This document shows positions 12,901 to 24,900 of a stretch of DNA of 64,000 nt, piece after piece (within the stretch, counting starts at the first letter, position 1; each line of letters opens with the position of its first letter). The notes under the pieces were generated by a model. The model saw only the letters and a list, made by a program, of their open reading frames with translations, searched no databases and had not been told where the DNA came from. A program made the translations under genes and the position numbers. Source of the stretch: Mesocentrotus franciscanus (taxonomy: Eukaryota; Echinodermata; Echinoidea; Camarodonta; Strongylocentrotidae). The stretch lies in NCBI GenBank assembly GCA_037976565.1, contig CP137666.1, forward strand, positions 1,393,495-1,457,494, in the 5' to 3' direction.

Positions 12901-15900
12901 CATCTACTGAAAGCTGCAAAGGCTGTAACCCATGTCTAAGACAGAGTTAAAGCCTATCTTGCTGAGTTGGAAGGGCTGTAACCCATATCTAAGACAGAGT
13001 TAAAGCCTATCTTGCTGAGTTGGAAGGGCTGTAACCCATATCTAAGACAGAGTTAAAGCCTATCTTGCTGAGTTGGAAGGGCTGTAACCCATGTCTAAGA
13101 CAGAGTTAAAGCCTATCGTGCTGAGTTGGAAGGGCTGTAACCCATATCTAAGACAGAGTTAAAGCCTATCTTGCTGAGCTGGAAGGGCTGTAACCCATAT
13201 CTAAGACAGAGTTAAAGCCTATCTTGCTGAGTTGGAAGGGCTGTAACCCATATCTAAGACAGAGTTAAAGCCTATCTTGCTGAGTTGGAAGGGCTGTAAC
13301 TCGTACTAAGACAGGGTTAAAGCCTATCTTGCTGAGTTGGAAGGGCTGTAACCCATATCTAAGACAGGGTTAAAGCCTATCTTGCTGAGTTGGAAGGGCT
13401 GTAACCCATATCTAAGACAGGGTTAAAGCCTATCTTGCTGAGTTGGAAGGGCTGTAACCCATGTCTAAGACAGGGTTAAAGCCTATCTTGCTGAGTTGGA
13501 AGGGCTGTAACCCATATCTAAGACAGGGTTAAAGCCTATCTTGCTGAGTTGGAAGGGCTGTAACCCATATCTAAGACAGGGTTAAAGCCTATCTTGCTGA
13601 GCTGAAAGGGCTGTAACTTATATCTAAGACAGAGTTAAAGCCTATCTTGCTGAGTTGGAAGGGCTGTAACCCATATCTAAGACAGGGTTAAAGCCTATCT
13701 TGCTGAGTTGGAAGGGCTGTAACCCATATCTAAGACAGAGTTAAAGCCTATCTTGCTGAGCTGGAAGGGCTGTAACCCATACCTAAGACAGGGTTAAAGC
13801 CTATCTTGCTGAGCTGGAAGGGCTGTAACCCATATCTAAGACAGAGTTAAAGCCTATCTTGCTGAGTTGGAAGGGCTGTAACCCATGTCTAAGACAGAGT
13901 TAAAGCCTATCTTGCTGAGTTGGAAGGGCTGTAACCCATATCTAAGACAGAGTTAAAGCCTATCTTGCTGAGTTGGAAGGGCTGTAACCCATATCTAAGA
14001 CAGAGTTAAAGCCTATCTTGCTGAGTTGGAAGGGCTGTAACCCATATCTAAGACAGAGTTAAAGCCTATCTTGCTGAGCTGAAAGGGCTGTAACTTATAT
14101 CTAAGACAGAGTTAAAGCCTATCTTGCTGAGTTGGAAGGGCTGTAACCCATATCTAAGACAGGGTTAAAGCCTATCTTGCTGAGTTGGAAGGGCTGTAAC
14201 CCATATCTAAGACAGAGTTAAAGCCTATCTTGCTGAGTTGGAAGGGCTGTAACCCATGTCTAAGACAGAGTTAAAGCCTATCTTGCTGAGTTGGAAGGGC
14301 TGTAACCCATATCTAAGACAGAGTTAAAGCCTATCTTGCTGAGTTGAAGGGCTGTAACCCATATCTAAGACAGAGTTAAAGCCTATCTTGCTGAGTTGGA
14401 AGGGCTGTAACTCGTATCTAAGACAGGGTTAAAGCCTATCTTGCTGAGTTGGAAGGGCTGTAACCCATATCTAAGACAGGGTTAAAGCCTATCTTGCTGA
14501 GCTGAAAGGGCTGTAACCCATATCTAAGACAGGGTTAATAAAGTCTATCTTGCTGAGCTGGAAGGGCTGTAACTTATATCTAAGACAGGGTTAATAAAGT
14601 CTATCTTGCTGAGCTGGAAGGGCTGTAACTTGTATCTAAGACAGAGTTAAAGCCTATCTTGCTGAGTTGGAAGGGCTGTAACCCATATCTAAGACAGAGT
14701 TAAGGCCTATCTTGCTGAGTTGGAAGGGCTGTAACCCATATCTAAGACAGAGTTAAAGCCTATCTTGCTGAGCTGGAAGGGCTGTAACCCATATCTAAGA
14801 CAGGGTTAATAAAGTCTATCTTGCTGAGCTGGAAGGGCTGTAACTTATATCTAAGACAGAGTTAAAGCCTATCTTGCTGAGTTGGAAGGGCTGTAACCCA
14901 TATCTAAGACAGAGTTAAGGCCTATCTTGCTGAGTTGGAAGGGCTGTAACCCATATCTAAGACAGAGTTGAAGCCTATCTTGCTGAGTTGGAAGGGCTGT
15001 AACTCATATCTAAGACAGAGTTAAAGCCTATCTTGCTGAGTTGGAAGGGCTGTAACCCATATCTAAGACAGGGTTAAAGCCTATCTTGCTGAGCTGAAAG
15101 GGCTGTAACTTATATCTAAGACAGAGTTAAAGCCTATCTTGCTGAGTTGGAAGGGCTGTAACCCATATCTAAGACAGAGTTAAAGCCTATCTTGCTGAGT
15201 TGGAAGGGCTGTAACTCATATCTAAGACAGAGTTAAAGCCTATCTTGCTGAGCTGGAAGGGCTGTAACCCATATCTAAGACAGAGTTAAAGCCTATCTTG
15301 CTGAGTTGGAAGGGCTGTAACCCATATCTAAGACAGAGTTAAAGCCTATCTTGCTGAGTTGGAAGGGCTGTAACCCATATCTAAGACAGAGTTAAAGCCT
15401 ATCTTGCTGAGTTGGAAGGGCTGTAACTCATATCTAAGACAGGGTTAAAGCCTATCTTGCTGAGTTGGAAGGGCTGTAACCCATATCTAAGACAGGGTTA
15501 AAGCCTATCTTGCTGAGTTGGAAGGGCTGTAACCCATATCTAAGACAGAGTTAAAGCCTATCTTGCTGAGCTGGAAGGGCTGTAACTTATATCTAAGACA
15601 GAGTTAAAGCCTATCTTGCTGAGTTGGAAGGGCTGTAACCCATATCTAAGACAGGGTTAAAGCCTATCTTGCTGAGTTGGAAGGGCTGTAACCCATATCT
15701 AAGACAGAGTTAAAGCCTATCTTGCTGAGTTGGAAGGGCTGTAACCCATATCTAAGACAGAGTTAAAGCCTATCTTGCTGAGTTGGAAGGGCTGTAACCC
15801 ATATCTAAGACAGAGTTAAAGCCTATCTTGCTGAGTTGGAAGGGCTGTAACCCATATCTAAGACAGAGTTAAAGCCTATCTTGCTGAGTTGGAAGGGCTG

Positions 15901-18900
15901 TAACCCATATCTAAGACAGAGTTAAAGCCTATCTTGCTGAGTTGGAAGGGCTGTAACCCATATCTAAGACAGAGTTAAAGCCTATCTTGCTGAGCTGGAA
16001 GGGCTGTAACTTATATCTAAGACAGAGTTAAAGCCTATCTTGCTGAGTTGGAAGGGCTGTAACCCATATCTAAGACAGAGTTAAAGCCTATCTTGCTGAG
16101 TTGGAAGGGCTGTAACTCATATCTAAGACAGAGTTAAAGCCTATCTTGCTGAGCTGGAAGGGCTGTAACCCATATCTAAGACAGGGTTAAAGCCTATCTT
16201 GCTGAGTTGGAAGGGCTGTAACCCATATCTAAGACAGAGTTAAAGCCTATCTTGCTGAGTTGGAAGGGCTGTAACCCATATCTAAGACAGAGTTAAAGCC
16301 TATCTTGCTGAGTTGGAAGGGCTGTAACCCATATCTAAGACAGAGTTAAAGCCTATCTTGCTGAGTTGGAAGGGCTGTAACCCATATCTAAGACAGAGTT
16401 AAAGCCTATCTTGCTGAGCTGGAAGGGCTGTAACCCATATCTAAGACAGAGTTAAAGCCTATCTTGCTGAGTTGGAAGGGCTGTAACCCATATCTAAGAC
16501 AGAGTTAAAGCCTATCTTGCTGAGTTGGAAGGGCTGTAACCCATATCTAAGACAGAGTTAAAGCCTATCTTGCTGAGCTGGAAGGGCTGTAACCCATATC
16601 TAAGACAGAGTTAAAGCCTATCTTGCTGAGTTGGAAGGGCTGTAACCCATATCTAAGACAGGGTTAATAAAGCCTATCTTGCTGAGTTGGAAGGGCTGTA
16701 ACCCATATCTAAGACAGAGTTAAAGCCTATCTTGCTGAGTTGGAAGGGCTGTAACCCATATCTAAGACAGAGTTAAAGCCTATCTTGCTGAGTTGGAAGG
16801 GCTGTAACCCATATCTAAGACAGAGTTAAAGCCTATCTTGCTGAGCTGGAAGGGCTGTAACCCATATCTAAGACAGAGTTAAAGCCTATCTTGCTGAGTT
16901 GGAAGGGCTGTAACCCATATCTAAGACAGAGTTAAAGCCTATCTTGCTGAGTTGGAAGGGCTGTAACTCATATCTAAGACAGAGTTAAAGCCTATCTTGC
17001 TGAGCTGGAAGGGCTGTAACCCATATCTAAGACAGAGTTAAAGCCTATCTTGCTGAGTTGGAAGGGCTGTAACCCATATCTAAGACAGAGTTAAAGCCTA
17101 TCTTGCTGAGTTGGAAGGGCTGTAACCCATATCTAAGACAGAGTTAAAGCCTATCTTGCTGAGCTGGAAGGGCTGTAACCCATATCTAAGACAGAGTTAA
17201 AGCCTATCTTGCTGAGTTGGAAGGGCTGTAACCCATATCTAAGACAGAGTTAAAGCCTATCTTGCTGAGTTGGAAGGGCTGTAACTCATATCTAAGACAG
17301 AGTTAAAGCCTATCTTGCTGAGTTGGAAGGGCTGTAACCCATATCTAAGACAGAGTTAAAGCCTATCTTGCTGAGTTGGAAGGGCTGTAACCCATATCTA
17401 AGACAGGGTTAAAGCCTATCTTGCTGAGCTGGAAGGGCTGTAACCCATATCTAAGACAGAGTTAAAGCCTATCTTGCTGAGTTGGAAGGGCTGTAACCCA
17501 TATCTAAGACAGAGTTAAAGCCTATCTTGCTGAGTTGGAAGGGCTGTAACCCATATCTAAGACAGAGTTAAAGCCTATCTTGCTGAGTTGGAAGGGCTGT
17601 AACCCATATCTAAGACAGAGTTAAAGCCTATCTTGCTGAGTTGGAAGGGCTGTAACCCATATCTAAGACAGAGTTAAAGCCTATCTTGCTGAGTTGGAAG
17701 GGCTGTAACCCATATCTAAGACAGAGTTAAAGCCTATCTTGCTGAGTTGGAAGGGCTGTAACCCATATCTAAGACAGAGTTAAAGCCTATCTTGCTGAGT
17801 TGGAAGGGCTGTAACCCATATCTAAGACAGAGTTAAAGCCTATCTTGCTGAGTTGGAAGGGCTGTAACCCATATCTAAGACAGAGTTAAAGCCTATCTTG
17901 CTGAGTTGGAAGGGCTGTAACCCATATCTAAGACAGAGTTAAAGCCTATCTTGCTGAGTTGGAAGGGCTGTAACCCATATCTAAGACAGAGTTAAAGCCT
18001 ATCTTGCTGAGTTGGAAGGGCTGTAACCCATATCTAAGACAGAGTTAAAGCCTATCTTGCTGAGTTGGAAGGGCTGTAACCCATATCTAAGACAGAGTTA
18101 AAGCCTATCTTGCTGAGTTGGAAGGGCTGTAACCCATATCTAAGACAGAGTTAAAGCCTATCTTGCTGAGCTGGAAGGGCTGTAACCCATATCTAAGACA
18201 GAGTTAAAGCCTATCTTGCTGAGTTGGAAGGGCTGTAACCCATATCTAAGACAGAGTTAAAGCCTATCTTGCTGAGTTGGAAGGGCTGTAACCCATATCT
18301 AAGACAGAGTTAAAGCCTATCTTGCTGAGCTGGAAGGGCTGTAACCCATATCTAAGACAGAGTTAAAGCCTATCTTGCTGAGTTGGAAGGGCTGTAACCC
18401 ATATCTAAGACAGGGTTAAAGCCTATCTTGCTGAGTTGGAAGGGCTGTAACCCATATCTAAGACAGAGTTAAAGCCTATCTTGCTGAGTTGGAAGGGCTG
18501 TAACCCATATCTAAGACAGAGTTAAAGCCTATCTTGCTGAGTTGGAAGGGCTGTAACCCATATCTAAGACAGAGTTAAAGCCTATCTTGCTGAGTTGGAA
18601 GGGCTGTAACCCATATCTAAGACAGAGTTAAAGCCTATCTTGCTGAGTTGGAAGGGCTGTAACCCATATCTAAGACAGAGTTAAAGCCTATCTTGCTGAG
18701 TTGGAAGGGCTGTAACCCATATCTAAGACAGAGTTAAAGCCTATCTTGCTGAGCTGGAAGGGCTGTAACTTATATCTAAGACAGAGTTAAAGCCTATCTT
18801 GCTGAGTTGGAAGGGCTGTAACCCATATCTAAGACAGAGTTAAAGCCTATCTTGCTGAGTTGGAAGGGCTGTAACTCATATCTAAGACAGAGTTAAAGCC

Positions 18901-21900
18901 TATCTTGCTGAGTTGGAAGGGCTGTAACCCATATCTAAGACAGGTTAATAAAGCCTATCTTGCTGAGTTGGAAGGGCTGTAACCCATATCTAAGACAGAG
19001 TTAAAGCCTATCTTGCTGAGTTGGAAGGGCTGTAACCCATATCTAAGACAGAGTTAAAGCCTATCTTGCTGAGTTGGAAGGGCTGTAACCCATATCTAAG
19101 ACAGAGTTAAAGCCTATCTTGCTGAGTTGGAAGGGCTGTAACCCATATCTAAGACAGAGTTAAAGCCTATCTTGCTGAGCTGGAAGGGCTGTAACCCATA
19201 TCTAAGACAGAGTTAAAGCCTATCTTGCTGAGTTGGAAGGGCTGTAACCCATATCTAAGACAGAGTTAAAGCCTATCTTGCTGAGTTGGAAGGGCTGTAA
19301 CTCATATCTAAGACAGAGTTAAAGCCTATCTTGCTGAGCTGGAAGGGCTGTAACCCATATCTAAGACAGAGTTAAAGCCTATCTTGCTGAGTTGGAAGGG
19401 CTGTAACCCATATCTAAGACAGGGTTAAAGCCTATCTTGCTGAGTTGGAAGGGCTGTAACCCATATCTAAGACAGAGTTAAAGCCTATCTTGCTGAGTTG
19501 GAAGGGCTGTAACCCATATCTAAGACAGAGTTAAAGCCTATCTTGCTGAGTTGGAAGGGCTGTAACCCATATCTAAGACAGAGTTAAAGCCTATCTTGCT
19601 GAGCTGGAAGGGCTGTAACCCATATCTAAGACAGAGTTAAAGCCTATCTTGCTGAGTTGGAAGGGCTGTAACCCATATCTAAGACAGAGTTAAAGCCTAT
19701 CTTGCTGAGTTGGAAGGGCTGTAACCCATATCTAAGACAGAGTTAAAGCCTATCTTGCTGAGTTGGAAGGGCTGTAACCCATATCTAAGACAGAGTTAAA
19801 GCCTATCTTGCTGAGTTGGAAGGGCTGTAACCCATATCTAAGACAGAGTTAAAGCCTATCTTGCTGAGTTGGAAGGGCTGTAACCCATATCTAAGACAGA
19901 GTTAAAGCCTATCTTGCTGAGCTGGAAGGGCTGTAACCCATATCTAAGACAGAGTTAAAGCCTATCTTGCTGAGTTGGAAGGGCTGTAACCCATATCTAA
20001 GACAGAGTTAAAGCCTATCTTGCTGAGTTGGAAGGGCTGTAACCCATATCTAAGACAGAGTTAAAGCCTATCTTGCTGAGCTGGAAGGGCTGTAACCCAT
20101 ATCTAAGACAGAGTTGAAGCCTATCTTGCTGAGTTGGAAGGGCTGTAACCCATATCTAAGACAGGGTTAAAGCCTATCTTGCTGAGCTGGAAGGGCTGTA
20201 ACCCATATCTAAGACAGAGTTAAAGCCTATCTTGCTGAGTTGGAAGGGCTGTAACCCATATCTAAGACAGAGTTGAAGCCTATCTTGCTGAGTTGGAAGG
20301 GCTGTAACCCATATCTAAGACAGAGTTAAAGCCTATCTTGCTGAGTTGGAAGGGCTGTAACCCATATCTAAGACAGAGTTAAAGCCTATCTTGCTGAGCT
20401 GGAAGGGCTGTAACCCATATCTAAGACAGAGTTAAAGCCTATCTTGCTGAGTTGGAAGGGCTGTAACCCATATCTAAGACAGAGTTAAAGCCTATCTTGC
20501 TGAGCTGGAAGGGCTGTAACCCATATCTAAGACAGAGTTGAAGCCTATCTTGCTGAGTTGGAAGGGCTGTAACCCATATCTAAGACAGAGTTAAAGCCTA
20601 TCTTGCTGAGTTGGAAGGGCTGTAACTCATATCTAAAGACAGAGTTAAAGCCTATCTTGCTAAGCTGGAAGGGCTGTAACCCATATCTAAGACAGAGTTG
20701 AAGCCTATCTTGCTGAGTTGGAAGGGCTGTAACCCATATCTAAGACAGGGTTAATAAAGCCTATCTTGCTGAGCTGGAAGGGCTGTAACCCATATCTAAG
20801 ACAGAGTTGAAGCCTATCTTGCTGAGTTGGAAGGGCTGTAACCCATATCTAAGACAGAGTTGAAGCCTATCTTGCTGAGTTGGAAGGGCTGTAACCCATA
20901 TCTAAGACAGAGTTAAAGCCTATCTTGCTGAGTTTGAAGGGCTGTAACTCGTATCTAAGACAGGGTTAAAGCCTATCTTGCTGAGTTGGAAGGGCTGTAA
21001 CCCATATCTAAGACAGGGTTAAACCCTATCTTGCTGAGCTGGAAGGGCTGTAACCCAGATCTAAGACAGAGTTAAGGTCTATCTTGCTGAGCTGGAAGGG
21101 CTGTAACCCATATCTAAGACAGAGTTAAAGCCTATCTTGCTGAGCTGGAAGGGCTGTAACCTATATTTAAGACAGTTTTAAAGCCCATCTTGCCGACCTG
21201 GAATGGCTGTAACCCATATCCTAGACAGAGTTAAAGCCTATCTTGCTCTCAAGCCATTCTCTTGTTTAGACTAATTAGATGTAGAAGTGTAAACAAAGTT
21301 AATGCCAATCTGACTCCAAACAGATTATATGTTGAAGAAAAAAGTACAATCCTGATTTAAGACATTTCTAATTTTACCATAAATGTATGTGTTTAGGTAG
21401 CTAAGCAAAATTTAGTGGCACGAAAAGATACATCCAATCCAAATTTATCAAAATAAAAATTTGATCATACAGAGGTAGAACCTCAAATACATGTATGGAG
21501 CTGGTAAATGGATATACCATCTCAATGAGGCTTGGTGTTAGCTAAATTTTTATTCAGATAAGTAAAAAAGAAACTTTCAAATGACTAACATCACTAACTA
21601 CTGTGCATTTTGTGTTCCAGATTTGTCTTTTTGTGCCACTACATATCACTTAGCTAACTTTTGAAGTTCAAGTTCCTTTATTGCTATTTTGAATATATTT
21701 TTTTATCAATAAATCACTTCAGTTTCAGTTTTAATTTATATACTATCTTGGCCCTTTTGCATATACTCTTGTACCTGTCCTGTTAATGGCTGTTTCTGTA
21801 TAACTTTGATGCTTCAAGATGAGCAGCAAGGTAATACTGATGTGAGAGATAGAGACTACACCAGGATACAGACACAGAGAGAAGGAGGCTTCCAACACTG

Positions 21901-24900
21901 TCATCTGGTAAATGCTTCTTTTGTGTTGGTGTTTTTGTGTATAGTACATGACAGTGCAAGTATTTTCAAATCTTGGGGGAGGGGATTCAGATCAAATTGT
22001 TGTTTTCTGTTCATTATATTCTGCTTACCAAACAAATCAGACATGTAATGCTTAACAAGAGGGGTTTGAATTTTGAGAGGTCTTTTGATTTGCTGATGTG
22101 TACACCATATAAATCCTCTCATTCTCAATTTATGACTCTAAAAACTGTTATTATTCTGAGTGGTGATGTTGAAATGCAACCAGGTCCGACTGGGCCCCAG
22201 CCCCTAGCCGCTCCAGCTTTTCCATGTTCTATGTGTAATGCGGAAGTAACTGATGATGATTGGGCTTTGGAATGTGACAAATGCTGTAAGTGGACACACA
22301 TAAATTGTGGTAATTCTGAAGACGAGTATGAATCCTTCCTGAATCAATCATCTTTTACGTGGTGCTGTCCATGCTGTGAATTTATGAACTTTATTGACTC
22401 ACTTTTCGCCCCTAATCAACAATTATCTGACGAAAATTTCTTTAAAACTCTAAGAGAATTCAACTTATCACAGGATAGTGAATCTGATCTACAGTCACCA
22501 GTGAGGAGATTTGGTAGTACAGGTGGTAGTAAACCTGCTGGGAAACCACTTGGTGGAAGTAAAAATCAACCATCCACCAAGAAAAGTAGGAGTAGGAGTA
22601 AATGTAAATTGGACCATAAATTAAAGTGTATCAGTCTAAATGCAAGGAGCCTTAAAGGGAAAGTTCCAGAATTCCATGCCATCATCAAGGAACATCAGCC
22701 GGACATTGTCTGTGTCACAGAAACGCATATTGATGATTCCATATCTTCCTCTGAACTATTTCCTAGTAACTTTAACGTTTATAGAAAAGATAGGAATTGT
22801 TCTGGTGGTGGAGTAGCTATTGCGGTTAATAATAGTCTAGCTAGCTTACCTCGACCTGATCTTGATGCAGAGACTGAAATAATATGGACCCAGATTTTAT
22901 TGACATCAGGCAAAACATTTCTCGTGGGGTGTTATTATCGTGTTCCTGACAGCCGAGTAGGAGACTGGAAGAACCTCGAGGAATCTTTGGATAAAATTCC
23001 TCAGGAGACTACAAGCATACAGCAGTAGTAGTTTTGACTGGAGACTTTAATGCTAAATCTATCAATTGGGGTGATGGTATACAAACGGCAAACTCAAGTG
23101 AAATGCACCTGCTAGATATAGCCAACAAACATTTCTTAACACAGCACGTACTTGAACCCACACGCACCACTGAGTCAACCGCCAATATTTTGGATCTGCT
23201 GTTCACTTCGATCCCGAGTAGCATCCAAGGAGTCGAGGTTCATACTGGAATGAGCAACCATGATGTGGCTGTATGTTCCATCAAAACCAGGCCCAAACAA
23301 CTCCCTAAGCCTCGTCGCAAGATCTACTGCTACGGCAAGGGACTTCGGCAAAGTGCGTGATGGAATCAACAGTTTTTCTCAGGAGTATTTTAGTAGCGAA
23401 CCTGAATCAAGATCCGTTAATGAAAATTGGACTAAATTAAAGAAAATTCTTGAAGAATTGAAGGAGTCATTTGTTCCGTCAAAGATGTCGTCAACCTGCG
23501 ACACGATACCATGGATCAATACCAAGATCAAACGTCTCATTAGAGTTAGGAATCGTATCCATAAAAAGGCAAAACTGACAGGCGATACTGCCCACTGGGA
23601 ACGATTTAAGGATGCTAGGAAAGCTGTAAAAAGGGAACTTAGGAAAGAACATCATCATTTTGTACAGAACATTGTGGAAAATCTACATGAAAATCCTCGG
23701 GGTTTATGGAAATACATCAGAAGTAAGAGTATGGAAAATCAGGGCATACCGACACTCCGACATCAAGGAGTCCATTTTGTCTCCGACAAGGACAAGGCGC
23801 TATCCCTAGCTGACTACTTTAAGTCTGTGTTTACCCAGGAAAACCTTGACCAGATACCTTTCACTCCTACCAACTTGCCAACTGTGGACGATGTCAACGT
23901 TACAGTAGAAGGGGTTCTGAAGTTGCTTAAGACAGTGAACATTAACAAAGCTACTGGTCCTGATGGAATATGTCCCAGGATGCTAAATGAAACCGCAGAT
24001 GAAATAGCACCAGTATTGTGTGACCTATTCCAACAATCCTTAGACAGTGGAGATCTACCTGAGGATTTGCTTTTAGCCAATATCACCGCTGTTCAAGAAA
24101 GGTGATAAAGCCCTACCATTGAATTATAGACTGGTGTCCTTGACAGCGACATGCAGTAAGCTTCTTGAGCATATAGTCCATTCTCATATAAGTCGGCATT
24201 TGGAACGTCACAATATCCTTACTCCCAAGCAACATGGCTTTAGAAAGCATCATTCTTGCACCTCCCAGTTGATACTTGCGTCCCATGATTGGGCTAAGGC
24301 AATCAGCTCTGGTCATCAGGTGGACATAGCAATTTTCGACTTCTCGAAAGCATTTGACACTGTCCCTCATGAAAGGCTGTCGGCCAAACTACATATGTAT
24401 GGAATTCGTGGGAAATTACTCAACTGGATCATCCACTTCCTCACCAAACGAAGACAAAGAGTCGTCATTAATGGTACAAGCTCTGATTGGCACAAGGTGG
24501 GGTCAGGCGTACCACAGGGGACAGTCCTCGGCCCTCTGCTGTTCTTGCTCTACCTAAATGACATCACCAAAAATCTACAGTCTGAAATTCGTCTATTTGC
24601 TGACGATTGCATTTTATACAAGGTCGTTAAAAAGTGAAAACCTATCCGATTGTGAGAGTCTACAGAAGGACATTCATCAACTTGAAAAATGGGGGGACGA
24701 GTGGCAGATGAAGTTTAATGCTAAGAAATGTTTTGTCATGAATATGATCAACAAGAGGAAGAAGCTGAGATTCCCCTATACTCTTCATGCCCAAAACCTG
24801 GATCCAGTTGAACATCACCAATACCTTGGAGTCTTCCTAACCCACAAATACAAGTGGGATTTCCAGTATGCTCACATTACCAAGAAGGCTAACAGGGTTC

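Noticed and set aside
12921..21247. Regularly spaced repeats as a possible CRISPR array
   Set aside because: The 53-bp units are contiguous with no unique spacers, the DNA is animal, and there are no cas genes. It is a minisatellite.
12921..21247. TAACCC in each unit as interstitial telomere repeat
   Set aside because: Only one TAACCC occurs per 53-bp unit, not a TTAGGG-type series.
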